From positions 21,639,501 to 21,703,500 of the forward strand of contig OX327709.1 in assembly GCA_946807835.1 (NCBI GenBank): a DNA stretch of 64,000 nucleotides, written 5' to 3'. This document shows positions 13,507 to 25,800 of the stretch, one piece after another (position 1 is the stretch's first letter; every line of letters starts with the position of its first letter). The stretch is from Ailanthus altissimus (lineage: Eukaryota > Streptophyta > Magnoliopsida > Sapindales > Simaroubaceae). Under the pieces are notes generated by a model. The model had not been told where the DNA came from. It worked only from the letters and a program-made list of their open reading frames with translations, and did no database searches. A program made the translations under genes and the position numbers.

Positions 13507-14247
13507 TTGACTCAACGCATGACAATTAAGTCTAGGACTTAGTTGTGCTTCCTGTAGAAACTATTTCTATTTGCAGTAAATCAGTTTACGCAGCGGAAGC
13601 AGTGTGGGCCCTATCTGAAAGATGGTCCTTTATGGCCTGACTGATGTTGAAAGGTTACACTCAGAGATCTATGATCAATAATGAGAAAACCTTTTTCATC
13701 GGTAACCATGCTAAAGTCAATTTAGATTTTGTTGATGACAAGATACCATCAAATTTGAATTTGACTCAACGCATGACAATTAAGTCTAGGACTTAGTTGT
13801 GCTTCCTGTAGAAACTGTTTCTATTAGCAGTAAATCAGTTTACGCAGCGGAAGCAGTGAGGGCCCTATCTGAAGGAATGGTCCTTCATGGCCCGACTGAT
13901 GTTGAAAGGTTACACTTAGAGATCTAGGATCAATAATGAGGAAACCTTTTTCATCAGTAACCATGCTAAAGTCAATTTGGATTTTGTTGATGATAAGATA
14001 CCATAAAATTTGAATTTGACTCTAAGTATGACAATTAAGTCTAGGACTTAGTTGTGCTTCCTGTAGAAATTATTTCTATCAACAGTAAATCAGTTTACGC
14101 AGCGGAAGCAAAATAGGCCCTATTTGAAGGAATAGTCCTTCATAGCCTGACTGATGTTGAAAGGTTATACTCAGAGATCTAGGATCAGAAATGAGGAAAC
14201 CTTTTTCATCAATAACCATACCAAAGTCAATTTGGATTTTGTTGGCT
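13507..14247 (+). repeat. Three tandem copies of a ~254-bp unit inside the nested Copia
   Basis: The word CTCAACGCATGACAATTAAG recurs (slightly changed in copy 3) at 13510, 13764 and 14019. Unit starts are 13507, 13761 and 14016, a period of 254-255 bp. Each unit contains the words GTAAATCAGTTTACGCAGCG and GAAACCTTTTTCATC. The copies differ by scattered substitutions only. The block sits between integrase and reverse transcriptase remnants. Confidence 0.9.
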
Positions 14248-15425
14248 ATTGTTGTATATTATGATTATGGGACTGGCTAATGGATGTAAATAAGCTGTTC
14301 TGGGAAGTATATCTCGAGTAAGAGATATGCAGAGAATAACTTGATGTTTTTGCATCCAAGCCTAACTTCTAATATAATGTGCAAACTGAGGAAGTCCATT
14401 TATGGACTTAAGTAGTTTTTTCCGAAGCTGGAATCTTTGTTTATATGATGAAATCAGAAAGTCTGGTTTTATCAGGAATAAAGAGGAAGCAAGTGTGTTC
14501 AGAAAGGGCAGTGGGAGTATAATTATCTTTTTAGTTCTCTAAAGTGGAAAATATATACTCAACATTGGAAACGATGATTAGAGTATAGCAAGTAGATCAG
14601 ATAAGTGTTATCTGTGTAAAGAACTTCTTCATAAAAGATTTGAGAGAGACTTCTTGTATACTAGGTATAAAGCTTTATGGTGATATAGCTAAGGAGCTAA
14701 TAAGACTCTCTCAATCTTCGTACATAGACTAAGTCCATGAAAAGGTACAACTTGATTGACTGTGAGACAGTTAAAGTCCCTTTTAGACATGGCAATCATC
14801 TTTCTTAGAGGAAGTGTCCTCGGGAAGAAGATGAAAGAGTTAGAGTGTCTAACGTCTCAGATGCATTAGCTAGAAATAGATTAATGCATACAGTTTCATG
14901 TACGATATCTGGATTTAGATGGTTGTAAGTGTTACAAACTGGTATCTGTTTAATCCAGATCACGACCATTAAATGGTTGTGAAACATATCTGAAAATACT
15001 TGAGAAGTATAGAGGATAAGCATATAAAATATGGAGAAAGTTTCTTACAAAAGAAGGGACACACATATTCAGACTTACGTCTGATCTGAATGGTAGAAAG
15101 TCTACATTTAGTTATGTGTTTCTCTATACCAGTACCAGAACTAGTTAAATGAGTATTAATAAATATTCATAGCTAATTCTGCCTTGAAGGTAGAATGTGT
15201 TGCAACTTGAGAAGCCAGCAAGAGACGTACTATGGATATTCAAGATAATTGCAGAGCTTTGAATAGTTCTAAACTCAGTGGATCCTATCCCACTATATTA
15301 CAAATTAACAGTGATTGCTTAAGCCAAGAAGCCCCCTAAGCCTAAACTCCTATAGTGTTTGAGAAACACGTGGAGTGTATTGGTATGAGATACCAGTACG
15401 TATAGCACTGAAGTAAGTGGGAGTT

Positions 15426-17626
15426 TGTTGGAGCTGGTGCTCACGTGCCATTCCAATATTGTATGAATATTAATTGTTAATATTTATACAATAAATATTT
15501 CGAATAAAGATTGTTAATATCATATTAATATGGTAGAAAGCTTGTAACATTACAGACATTGTTTGATCTGAAAGAGTTCAGATCTGATCTAAAGGAGTTT
15601 AGATCAGAACTAATAGTTATCAAAGCTGAGAGTTATAAATGCTAATAGTTAGCACTGTTAATAGTTATCAGTTTATAAGAGTCAGCGATGTCTAAAGAGT
15701 TAGAACTTTATCTATAATGAGACAAAGACCTGAGAGTATACTTATAATGATATAGTTGCAAAGAGTTGCAATAGGAGCTAAGAAATATCATTATGTAAGT
15801 AAGTCTCAAATATAATGTTCCTGATCTATGATCACCAATGCGGGTCTATCGGTGAATTCACAAAATATAGATTAGTGTATGTTTATATCTGACTAGTTCA
15901 GATGGTTGTTCTTAGCTGACCATAAGCTTAGAGCTTGTATATGCATGCGGGTATCCAGTCAGGACTGGATACTGAACAGACTCATGAGGACCCCAATAGA
16001 TATCCTATGAAACCGTCAAAGGAAAGTCCTCTCGAGTTGAGTAGTAATCGTGGTCCTTTGACCTGAGCGCCACAGTGGTCTTATGAGTGATCCATCATGC
16101 TTTGGTTCCACATATGTCAGAGACCTTTCATGGTCTGACCGATATGTGTCGCTGGGTATGGTCCGATGCTCATGGAGTCCGGTGTGCGTAGATAAGGGAT
16201 CCATCAGCTTACATAGGTAAGTTGCATATCCGATGCTCCGAGATTGTATTTCATAAAGTCTTGTGGCCACAAGCATAAACACGGGAAAAGAGTTTCCCAC
16301 AGGGTTAATCAATATAGCAAAAGTGTTTGCGTATATTGTTTATCGAGATACGAATCTGGAGATAAGATTATTGGATGAGCAAATGGGGATTTGATGGTGT
16401 TGATCTATATCCTTGCACATCCAGGATATAAATGATGGAAGGATTTATACATATACGTTATGACCTCAACTTGTATAGTCTGACACGCTGATTTGTAATA
16501 TTCGTAACGTGTGCGTGGGGCATCGATTACGGATTAATGGAATAGTTTCATTTGACAAATCGGGTGTGGACCTAGAGAGTCCCAATATGAAATGTACTCT
16601 TTGAGCACTTAGGCAGTGTACCGTATTGAATTGTTCAATACAGTATAATTCAGCAATTACTAAGGTTACGTTAACTAAAGTATATGGTTAAATGATGGGA
16701 CCCACTTTAGGTTAACTTGGTAACCGAGTAATAATATAATAGTAATTTCACTTTATGATTATTTAATTATTAAATAATTAAAATAAATATTTATTTGTTT
16801 AATTGTTAAATAAATGATTTAACTTAACTAAGGTTAAAGATTAACCATAAGGTTAAGTTAGTTAACTTTACTTAATGGTTAAGTAAAGGTTAACCTAACC
16901 ATGGTTAAGTTAGTTAACTATGGTTAAATTAATTAAATATTTATTAACTTAAAGGTTAAGTTAAAGTAATTTAACTATGGTTAAATGTTAACTAAGGTTA
17001 GGTTAAGCCAAATGAAATGCAAATAAAATTCAAATTAGTTTGGAATTTATGCATTAGTATATAAAGTGAAATGAAATTGAAAATCATTAATTTTTGAAAT
17101 TGGTTTTAGATTTTAGGTTTTGCATTTTGGGAGCCAATTCAATTTGAGAAATTGAAATTGTTTGTTTTGTGTTTTAAGTGTTAGAACAACAAAACAAACT
17201 AGATAAATGGTTACTAAATGTAATAACTAAAAACAAGATTTATTTTATTTATTCAAGAGTTGAATAAAAGGAAAAACAAATTTGATTAAGTTAAATTGTT
17301 TAACTTTGAAAAATGTTTAAGAGTTAAACATATATGCTGGATTAAGATGCTGTAATTCTAGACAATCAAACCCACCCTTGTTGATTGCTAGAATTGATCA
17401 AAGATTCATTTCATGGTGGACTTCAAAGAAAATTAATCCAAAGGCTTCATTGGTGATATTTCTCAATTTCGAATTTCAGTTTAATCAAATGTTATTTTCT
17501 GTGTTCATTATATTTAATCTTTCACTGTGCACATGTATGTATGAGATATGTATATTGTTTGTATGATGAACACAACCCACATGCAAGCACCCTAAGTTTT
17601 ATTCGCCCAACCCAAATAACCCAACA
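15426..17626 (+). repeat. 3' LTR of the nested Copia (2.2 kb)
   Basis: It follows a polypurine tract directly and runs from TGTTGG to CCAACA, perfect 6-bp inverted ends. The host Copia reading resumes immediately afterwards (GATATAAGGTCTACTTCCG, RSTSEYCTFV). At 2201 bp it is long for a Copia LTR. The part at 16640-17010 is built from repeated GGTTAA/TTAACC words. Confidence 0.75.
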
Positions 17627-18070
17627 GATATAAGGTCTACTTCCGAATATTGTACATTTGTGTGAGGGCAATTTGGTGACTTGAAAGAGTAAGAAACAAA
17701 ATGTAATAGCCAAAAATAGTAGAGAAGTAGAACTAAGAGCCTTGGCGCAAAGACCTGCGAACTTATATGGATTAGAAGACTCTTAGATGAGCTATAACGG
17801 CCTTACTCAAAACATATAAAGCTTTGTTGTGACAATAAGGCAACCATAAGTATGGCTCATAATTCAGTCTATCACGATCACACCGAGCACATAAAGATTG
17901 ACAAACACTTCCTCAAAGAGAAGATAGAGACTTGAGAGATTTGTATAATATAAATTCTATCTAAGGGATAGATAGCAGATATTTTTACAAAATGGTCAAG
18001 TAGACAGATATTTGAAAATTGTGCGAGCAAGTTGGGAATGATCAATATTTCTCTCCAGCTTGAGAGGTAG

Positions 18071-18323
18071 TGTTAAGAATCTTATTTTTAGTTACTGTGT
18101 TTTTTTCCTGTATTTGGTCAAAATAGGATAGCTATTTTATCTCTTATCTTTTAGGAATCAGATAAATAATTATCTTATCTCCTATCTTCTAAGGATCATA
18201 TTTAAGTTTTATTTTAAAACTAGATTTGTTCCTGATTTACAAAGTTCTACTCTTGTTTAGCAAGTCTTGTAATCCTTTATTTATAGAGTTTTTTTACATG
18301 AATAAAATTATTTCAGCTTAGCA
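18071..18323 (+). repeat. 3' LTR of the outer Copia element
   Basis: Starts TGTTAAGAATC just after a purine-rich tract (CTTGAGAGGTAG) and ends CAGCTTAGCA, after an AATAAAATT signal. This is the typical end of Copia elements of this kind. It is 253 bp long; no matching 5' LTR was found upstream. Confidence 0.7.
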
Positions 18324-18669
18324 AAAATATCTAAAGCTAATAATGTGCTTACAAAGTCCATAGATACCTTAAACCTAGTTGAAATAAAAGTCTTTATTTA
18401 TAAAAGTTTTTACTTATAAGAGTCTTAATCCCACTTAAAAAAGTCAATTGAGATAAAATAAGAAATACCTATAGGTTGTCAGGTGAACAGTGCTTACCAT
18501 GAATAGTACTTATTCTTCTAATTTTTTGTTTTACTCTTCCCTTGTACACCCAATACGTACTTAACTTTATAATGACTTTCCTCTTGATATCCATCTCAAT
18601 TTATGCCCATACATATATTATTGAATCATCAATTCTAACGGTAACAAATTTCTCTTGTTAAATTTTTAG
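18324..18669. other. Residual intron sequence of the transporter pseudogene
   Basis: AT-rich sequence between the Copia LTR and the next transporter exon. It ends in a plausible acceptor (TTTTTAG). The expected middle exon was looked for here and not found. Confidence 0.5.
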
Positions 18670-18865
18670 AAAAGCTAAACTCTATGAACCTGCTGATGTA
18701 CATGGTGCTCTGTTGATGAAGGAAAATGTGTTAGGGAAAACACTAGCACTTGCAAAAAAAGATATGAAAATAGTTTGGCATCTGTGCTTCAATTCTTCGC
18801 TAGCATACTTTGTAAACTTGACCAACTTTTTAGTCACTAAGCACACAAGCGCCCTGACTCTCCAA
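18670..18865 (+). pseudogene. Transporter pseudogene, penultimate exon
   Basis: Encodes [11 protein letters not shown], then after a short deletion with frame change [20 protein letters not shown] and [20 protein letters not shown]. These are the last luminal loop and transmembrane segments of the TPT-like transporter family. The deleted part corresponds to roughly a dozen residues (APIAVVFLLPATL in the family). The exon ends CTC CAA at a donor GTATTA, the same position where the last exon resumes with GTT TTG. Confidence 0.85.
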
Positions 18866-18870
18866 GTATT

Positions 18871-18887
18871 ATCTTCTATTTCTATTT
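18871..18887. repeat. Left target-site duplication of the LINE (17 bp)
   Basis: ATCTTCTATTTCTATTT is repeated exactly at 21036-21052 on the other side of the LINE. Confidence 0.9.
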
Positions 18888-21035
18888 TTTTTGGTAATTA
18901 ACCAATGCGTTTATTGCTAAAGATAGCAAAAAATACAAAATAAAATGCTCTATACGCCAACGTGCTAAGAACTCAAGCTAAGAACACCCCTAAAAGAGAA
19001 AAGAAAAAGAAAAAGAAATTAGGGGGTGAATCACCACCCGTTTACAATGTGATCTATGTGTTGGCCATTTAGAGTACTCAAACACTTGATCCAAATAATC
19101 TTTTTAATACACTGAAAAATTGTAGTAGTAGAAGAATTTTTTTTTGATGAAAAATCACTTGATTGCGCTCTAATCATATGAAATAGATTGAAGCACAAAA
19201 AGAGACCTTACAAATCTTATTCAAAAGAGATTTGCCCTAAGTTTTCGTGCAGAAAAATGATACATTTCTTCTCCAATTGTATGGTTGATGATTAATTTGA
19301 CAAGCTCAGAGAACCTTTTGCCAAATTTTCTATGAGAAGCTACAGTGAAAAAATAGATGGTGTACTGTCTCCCTTTCCTTTCTACAGAAAGGGCACTCGG
19401 TCAAGAGATTAAAGCTCCATTTTGCTACCCTTCCTCTAGTTGACAATCTATTCTTCATAGCCAACCAAGCAACAAATCTGTGTTTAGAAATATGATGAGT
19501 TCCCTAAACTAATTTATACCACCCAACCTTGGTACCCGTATCCTTCAAGAAACGCCATGTACTAGCCATTGAAAATTGTCCATTGAGACTTTCATTCCAC
19601 GAGATTCTATTATCTTTTGTATCAATGAAGGAAAAGTTATTACGGATATAATCCGAAGCTCAAGCAGTGAGCTCATCAAGGGGGGTCAAGCAAGTTCCAC
19701 TTTTTATTTTGCCAGAGATCATATACTTTTGCAGTACGTGGAATATCTGCATCATTGACGTTCAGACAAGGGAACTTGTCTACAATTGACTCCTTAGACA
19801 CCTATGGATCCTATCAGAAAAAAAAGGTTATGTCATTCCCTAATTTATAGTTAAATAAGGGCTTAATTTGACATCTCAAATTTAGAAGTTTTCGTCATGC
19901 CCAATTGCAATCCATCGATTTTGTAATGCCCCAAAAACTAAGTCTTCTGAGTCTGTTATTAGTCACCGATCTAGCCTATAGTGATGATTTTACAATGATC
20001 AAATCCCATATGTGTTTAGTCACTGTAGCTAAATTCCATAGGTGGATATGTTTGATGTTCCCCTTTCTTTTTTATCTTTGCAGACATTAGTCAATGTTAC
20101 TAACCCACCTCTTTTATAAGGATCCTGCCCATGCCACAAGAACTTTTGACATTTACTCTTCACTTCCTTGGTAACTAACTGCCTTGGAAAGAATAAACAT
20201 GGAGCATCAGAAGACATGCATGCTCAGTAGTATAGAATTAATCAATTGTAACTACCCTGCATAGCTCAAGAACTTAACTGTCCAGCTTGAAATTCTAGTA
20301 GTTATTTTATTAATAAGCTTCTTGCAAAAATCTTTCTTGAATCTTCTAAATATTAAAGGAACGCTTAAGTATTTGATTGACAGACTGCCTTGCTGATATG
20401 ATGTAAACTGTAGAATAGCCTCATTGACAGGGTTAGGAAACATTCCTAAAAAAGATATAGCTCTTTATCACATTTAGTTGTAGTCCAGACACCATGTAGA
20501 AATCATCTAGCACTCTCTTGAATTGGCCAACAGATGTGACATCACTATGAGAGAACATGAATAAGTCATCAACAAAAATCAAGTGGGTCAACTTCATTCT
20601 ATTGCATCCTTTGTGGAAGGTAAAAAGATTCCCAGGGATACTGCTTAGGCTTCTACTAAGGTACTTCATTGCTAACACAAACAACAAAGGAGACATAGGA
20701 TCTCCTTGTCTTAAGCCTTTTTTTCTTGGGAAATAACCTTTTAGGCTACCATTAACCATTATCGAGAACATACTGAATCTAACACAACACATGATGATTC
20801 AGATCAAAGAGTATGAGAAATTAAGCCCCATCAACACTTCTTTAAAGAAATCCCATGATATCGAATTATAAGCTTTGCATAAGTCTATTTTAAGTACGCA
20901 CCTGGGCATCCCTTTTTTCTATTATATCTCCTCACTAACTCATGAGTCAAGAGCACATTGTCTACTATATTTCTTTGGGGAATAAATACTGATTAACTAG
21001 GATTGACCAAATAATCTACAACCTTCCAATAACAC
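18888..21035 (-). mobile_element. 5'-truncated LINE (L1-like non-LTR retrotransposon)
   Basis: On the minus strand an open stretch (20792-20433) encodes reverse transcriptase motifs GLRQGDPMSPLLFVLAMKYL and FVDDLFMFSH. Further along come remnants of the C-terminal region, including the zf-RVT motif CPFCRKERETVHHLFFHC near 19400. The left border carries a short poly-T run (the poly-A tail on the minus strand) and the right border is the truncated 5' end. A perfect 17-bp target-site duplication flanks it. It inserted into the last intron of the transporter pseudogene and is dead through stops and truncation. Confidence 0.92.
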
Positions 21036-21052
21036 ATCTTCTATTTCTATTT
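21036..21052. repeat. Right target-site duplication of the LINE (17 bp)
   Basis: Exact copy of 18871-18887. Beyond it the original transporter intron continues to its acceptor at 21118-21119. Confidence 0.9.
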
Positions 21053-21119
21053 CCAGTTAAACTAGTTAGATTCTGTCTCAAACAGAACAATTACAAATTA
21101 TTCGTTAATGTTATTACAG

Positions 21120-21266
21120 GTTTTGGGCAATGCAAAAGGCACCGTTGCTATGGTTGTGTCAATCTTAATATTTAGAAATCCTGCGTCCATAGTTGGGATG
21201 ATGGGATATTCGCTCACAGTTTTCAGAGTTATTTTGTATAATGAAGCCAAGAAGAGGTACAAATGA
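21120..21266 (+). pseudogene. Transporter pseudogene, last exon
   Basis: After acceptor TTATTACAG an open 48-codon exon with stop reads [20 protein letters not shown]...[10 protein letters not shown]...YNEAKKRYK. This is the C-terminal end of the TPT-like transporter family, ending in the dilysine-like KKRYK tail. The exon is itself intact, so decay of the gene is mainly upstream. Confidence 0.9.
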
Positions 21267-22819
21267 GACTCCTCTGAGGGATCATTAAGCAAAATAACTC
21301 GTATTTTATTTTGATTCATGTGAATTGCCATCAAACTTTTTACAGCCATTCCTCTAACACATGCTTCCTAGCCTTCCCAATGCCTTATGCACTTATAATT
21401 TTTTCTTAGGTAATATCGGGAACAGGAATTCTATCTGTTTTAGCCAAGCTCAGTACAAATTGGCAAATATCTGTGAGGCATTGATTATTTGCATTTCTAT
21501 TTCAGTTTGATTGGTTGATTAATGTCTCATCTCTATCAATTGATCTCTATACAATCCCAGGTTGGATTTTATCTGGGCCTCTTGATTATTTCATGGCAAG
21601 AGCTGAGCTGTTTTTTTTAGGATCCATCGGAGAAAAATAAATAATAGCCCAAGCAAGAAATAATCAAATGGGTAATTGAGCCCTTTCTCCACATGGCAGC
21701 ATATATGAATCTAACAGTGTGGACCTGTGACTCAAATCCACTATTATCTGTTGGATTTGATCGCATAATCCCTGTGACCGACCGATGGAACCAGCATCTC
21801 TATCTCTTCTTCCTCGACCCACTATCATCAAGTAAGTGGTCCATTTGGACATTATTATTCCTTTATGCTTGAATGCAGTTGCTTTACAAATGCCAATCAT
21901 AGGCAACAACTTTATATTTAGACCCACCAAAATGAACCTAGAATGAAAAAAGGGAAAAAGAAAACAGATATATAAAAAAATATAAAAGTAAAAACTCAGA
22001 ATCCCTGATTATGCCTACTGAAATACGGACAAATTTAACAGAAAAACAGATCAAGTCATGGAAAAAAAATGAAACATAGAATTGGAACTAGATAGCCGAG
22101 TCTTTGCCCATTTTTCCATCTGTGCCAACGGCCAAGCAATTGGTGACTGTAATTCCTGCCCTAACTTATCTCCTCTTGATTTCCTTAGTTGGAGAATCCA
22201 TCCACTAATCCAGCATCATTATCTATTGGGTTATCATTATTGACCACGTTGAGCACGCACCCAATTTGCTCATGTTGACCAATCAAAGCATGTCACCTAC
22301 TCACCCAAATGACAATTTTATCCAAAATTTTGTCAATATCTTATTTTTAACCTTAAATAAAAAACCTATTTACAAGGTCAAAAATTTATCTGACCAATTT
22401 GAAATAGAACTTTTTGAGTATTCATCGTTATGTTAATAAAATCTTACACAACACATTTAACATAATTATTCCCTTCTAGAAAAAAAAAGGCATTATTATT
22501 CAGACAGATTCTGATAAATGAGTTTATTACAAAGTGATGTTACTCATGTACGTGTAAACTAACTTCCAAAATGGCAAATAGTTGAACAACGCAAGTAAAA
22601 TGAGAGCATTTGATGACGCAGGGAGAGCAGAAAAGATAGAGAAAAGGACCTAATTGCACAACTTCTTCGTCCAAGTTGGTTGCTTTTCCCAAGATTCTCG
22701 TACCCACATAACATAACGAGTCTTATTAATAAACCCATCTCCATCTCTCTTTTGTCTTAAATCTTTTGATCTCCTCTCTCCGTTTCGCTCAAGTCATACT
22801 TGTTTCTTTGCCTTCAAAC
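21267..22819. other. Intergenic region upstream of the uncoupling protein
   Basis: No gene or element recognised. The first part is probably the old 3' UTR of the transporter. The last few hundred bases are the presumed promoter and 5' leader of the uncoupling protein gene. Several short open frames show no family resemblance. Confidence 0.5.
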
Positions 22820-25800
22820 ATGGTGGCCGATTCCAAAGCAAAATCTGACATCTCCTTCGCTGGAACTTTTGCCAGCAGCGCATTTGCCGCTTGTTTTGCT
22901 GAGGTTTGAGCATGAAACTTTCTTCATTGTTTTATCAATCACCTGAACGTGCTTTCTTATTCATCTAGTTTGTGGTGATCTCATACTGTTCAGCTGTGTT
23001 TCGTTTTCCGATCATCTTTTTATAATTTAACCGATAAATGTCAATGATAGCCGAATGCTCAAAACTGTTGCTTGGTTGTCTTCTATATGCTGGTGTATTC
23101 GATTCATTTTATCGGATCAATTGCATAATAATTATTTGGTTTTGGGAAATGTTTTGGTTTTGGGAAATGTTTTGGTTTTTAATCTTGTGTTATGGGTTCT
23201 TAGCATATGAGCTTTGAATGCATTCAAAGATTTGATTTTGAATGTGATAACAGTTGTTTTATGTCAATTTAGATTTAATCCTATTTAGGTTTGAATTGTT
23301 TGATAAAAAAATATGTTCAAAATCAATTCTTTTTGCTCAAAATTTGTAAAGATTGAAGAACTTTGCCATGTTGTATAGAGTTGGGTGAAAATTTCATGTT
23401 GATTGTTCAATTATGCTTAATGTTAAATTTACTAGGTGTCTAGTTCAATTTGTCATCGCAATTGTTGCATTTGACTTCACCTAGGCTTTGAAGTACTTAT
23501 CTAATTTACTTGATTGTGATGCAGCTTTGTACTATTCCTTTGGACACTGCTAAAGTTAGGCTTCAGCTCCAAAAGAAATCGGTTGTTGGAGATGTAGCGG
23601 AGTTACCAAAATACAGGGGTATGTTGGGTACAGTTGCTACAATTGCTAGGGAAGAAGGTCTGTCGGCACTCTGGAAAGGCATTGTACCAGGATTGCATCG
23701 TCAATGCCTGTTTGGAGGGTTAAGGATTGGATTGTATGAGCCTGTGGGTTTTGATTCTATATCTGTGTGCACTTGTTATTGTAGATGTTTTGTTCTCTTG
23801 CTGATATCTAATAATGTTTTAAACTGCATGCTTGGCAGGTTAGGGACTTCTATGTAGGTAGTGACCATGTTGGAGATATTCCTTTATCCAAGAAAATACT
23901 TGCTGGACTTACAACTGGTGAGCATGATGGTCGATGCTCTTTATTTTGTGTCAGTGCACTTATTAAAAAAAAAATTCTTATTGATTAATATTAGACATTT
24001 TCTATTTGATGCAATTTGAGTTTTAATTTAATACAGGACTTTTCTTACTAGAGAAATGCTTGAATTGATGCTCGTATCAATTCTTTTTCCTTATAAATTT
24101 TTAAGACGTTTGTGTCAACAACAGGTGCTATAGGAATCACAGTGGCAAATCCTACTGATCTTGTGAAAGTAAGACTTCAAGCTGAAGGAAAATTGCCTCC
24201 TGGTGTGCCAAGGCGCTATTCTGGGGCTCTAAATGCTTATTCCACAATTGTGAGACAGGTATTGTATCTAAACAAGGGCAAAAGTAATATGAAAACTTTG
24301 CTTTTAACTTCATCTCATATTACTTAGTTTGCCAACCTTCCAGGAAGGACTTGGGGCTCTTTGGACTGGAATTGGACCCAACATAGCCAGAAATGCTATC
24401 ATAAATGCCGCTGAGCTAGCCAGCTATGATCAAGTGAAGCAGGTAAACTCAGCAAATAAAAATCATTCTTATTGAATCTTTTCATCTGAAAGACTGAACT
24501 TTTTATGCAAGTTTTAACTATTTCTTTCAATGCAGACAATATTGAAAATTCCAGGGTTCACAGATAATGTTGTGACCCATCTCCTTTCTGGTCTTGGAGC
24601 TGGTTTCGTTGCTGTTTGTATTGGTTCTCCAGTCGATGTGGTATTCTATCAACATTCACCTCTGTTTTCTCCATAATAGTTATATGGTTTAGTATTTTCT
24701 GGTTCCTGCTGTTTATTATCAAGTTTGCCGAGGACTCCGTGTGGTATGTACATAGTTGCTGAGCAATATTGTCAAATGTGGTAAATTAGGTTTGGCATCT
24801 ATATTTTTATAAGCAATTATCATTCATGTATACTCTCACCAATGACACCATGTAGTATGTCAAATATTTGTTGAGCGATGATTAAAATATTTTAAATTAG
24901 GTTGACATCTATTATTTTGTAAGCAGTTATCATCTGTGGTATACTCTTGAAGTATGCTCAGATGGCTGCACATCTGGATTGAGGCCTGACTATAATTTAC
25001 ATACAACAGGAGTAAATGATTGGGTTGCCTCTCTGTCTGTGAACTGGTTTAGTGACATTCCTTCTTCTCTTAATGTCTATCATCAGGCTTATTTATTTTG
25101 TTTTCTTTTCCTTCTCTTCTTTTTGTTTCTCTTTTACAGGTTAAGTCGAGGATGATGGGGGATTCTGCTTATAAGAGCACACTGGATTGTTTTGTTAAGA
25201 CTCTGAAGAATGATGTATGCCTGTTTCTTCTTTCATTTTTGTTACTCTTTTTTTTTTCCTATCATACTTGCTAGTCTAAAAGTACAACTTAACATTTAGT
25301 TTGGTGTTATGATTTTTCCTTCATTACCTAATTACATTCTACATAATTTTTATAGTCTGTCATTGCTTGAGAACTTGATTGAAAGAAACATCCTAGAAAG
25401 AAGACTTTTAACTTATAGCAACTGATGTTTGTTGCAGGGGCCTCTGGCATTTTATAAGGGCTTTCTCCCAAACTTTGGACGGCTAGGATCTTGGAATGTG
25501 ATCATGTTTTTAACATTAGAGCAGGTACAAGATGCAAAAAATCTATTTCACTTATTTGTACTTGCCTTTCCTCCTTGTCATCTTTGTCACATTTTATATG
25601 TTCTAAATTTGGCCGAATGGTTGAGAAAAATATATATTCAATCAGTGCTCTAATTCTCAACTCCCTATTTAATAGCTGTGGAAATACAGGATAATGCAAA
25701 TTACATATTGCATTTCATTATAATAACATAAAACTGTTGTAGCTCTAGAGTTGAGAATTTGTTATACTTACATAAATTACAAATTACCTGTGTTATATCC

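Larger units (their letters stand above)
12290..17626 (+). mobile_element. Second Copia element, 5'-truncated, nested between RT and RNase H of the first
   Basis: Decayed domains in order: pre-integrase (RLGHVVVRRLS near 12415), integrase (LDLVHIDVFSP near 12555, LSQHSPPDTPQHKDV near 12830, PTTLYEI near 13000), a tandem repeat block (13507-14247), reverse transcriptase (CKLRKSIYGLK near 14382), RNase H remnants up to about 15380, a polypurine tract (AAGTGGGAGTT) and the 3' LTR at 15426. The 5' LTR, gag and protease are missing, together with about 30 bp of the host element. The left border near 12290 is therefore approximate and probably a deletion junction. Confidence 0.75.
7770..18323 (+). 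mobile_element. Degenerate Copia retrotransposon in the transporter intron, interrupted twice
   Basis: Order on the plus strand: gag (about 7830-8379 and 8937-9240, with knuckle CDHCQRSNHNKENC), aspartic protease (WIFDSGASDHII near 9450), pre-integrase and integrase with many stops (9870-10650), reverse transcriptase (11287-12290: GCKWVFNIK, VCVDDIILTGDDL, LRYFLGMEV), RNase H remainder (17630-18060: STSEYCTFV, HDHTEHIKIDKHFLKEKIE in mixed frames) and the 3' LTR at 18071. No 5' LTR is present, so the 5' end is truncated. Gag is split by a solo LTR, and the join between RT and RNase H by a second Copia element. Dozens of stops and shifts make it non-functional. Confidence 0.85.

Noticed and set aside
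13507..14247. CRISPR-like array
   Set aside because: Units are 254 bp, directly adjacent and without unique spacers; this is a tandem duplication in a plant retroelement.
16640..17010. Interstitial telomere repeat
   Set aside because: The words are GGTTAA/TTAACC, not the plant telomere unit TTTAGGG, and they lie within an LTR.
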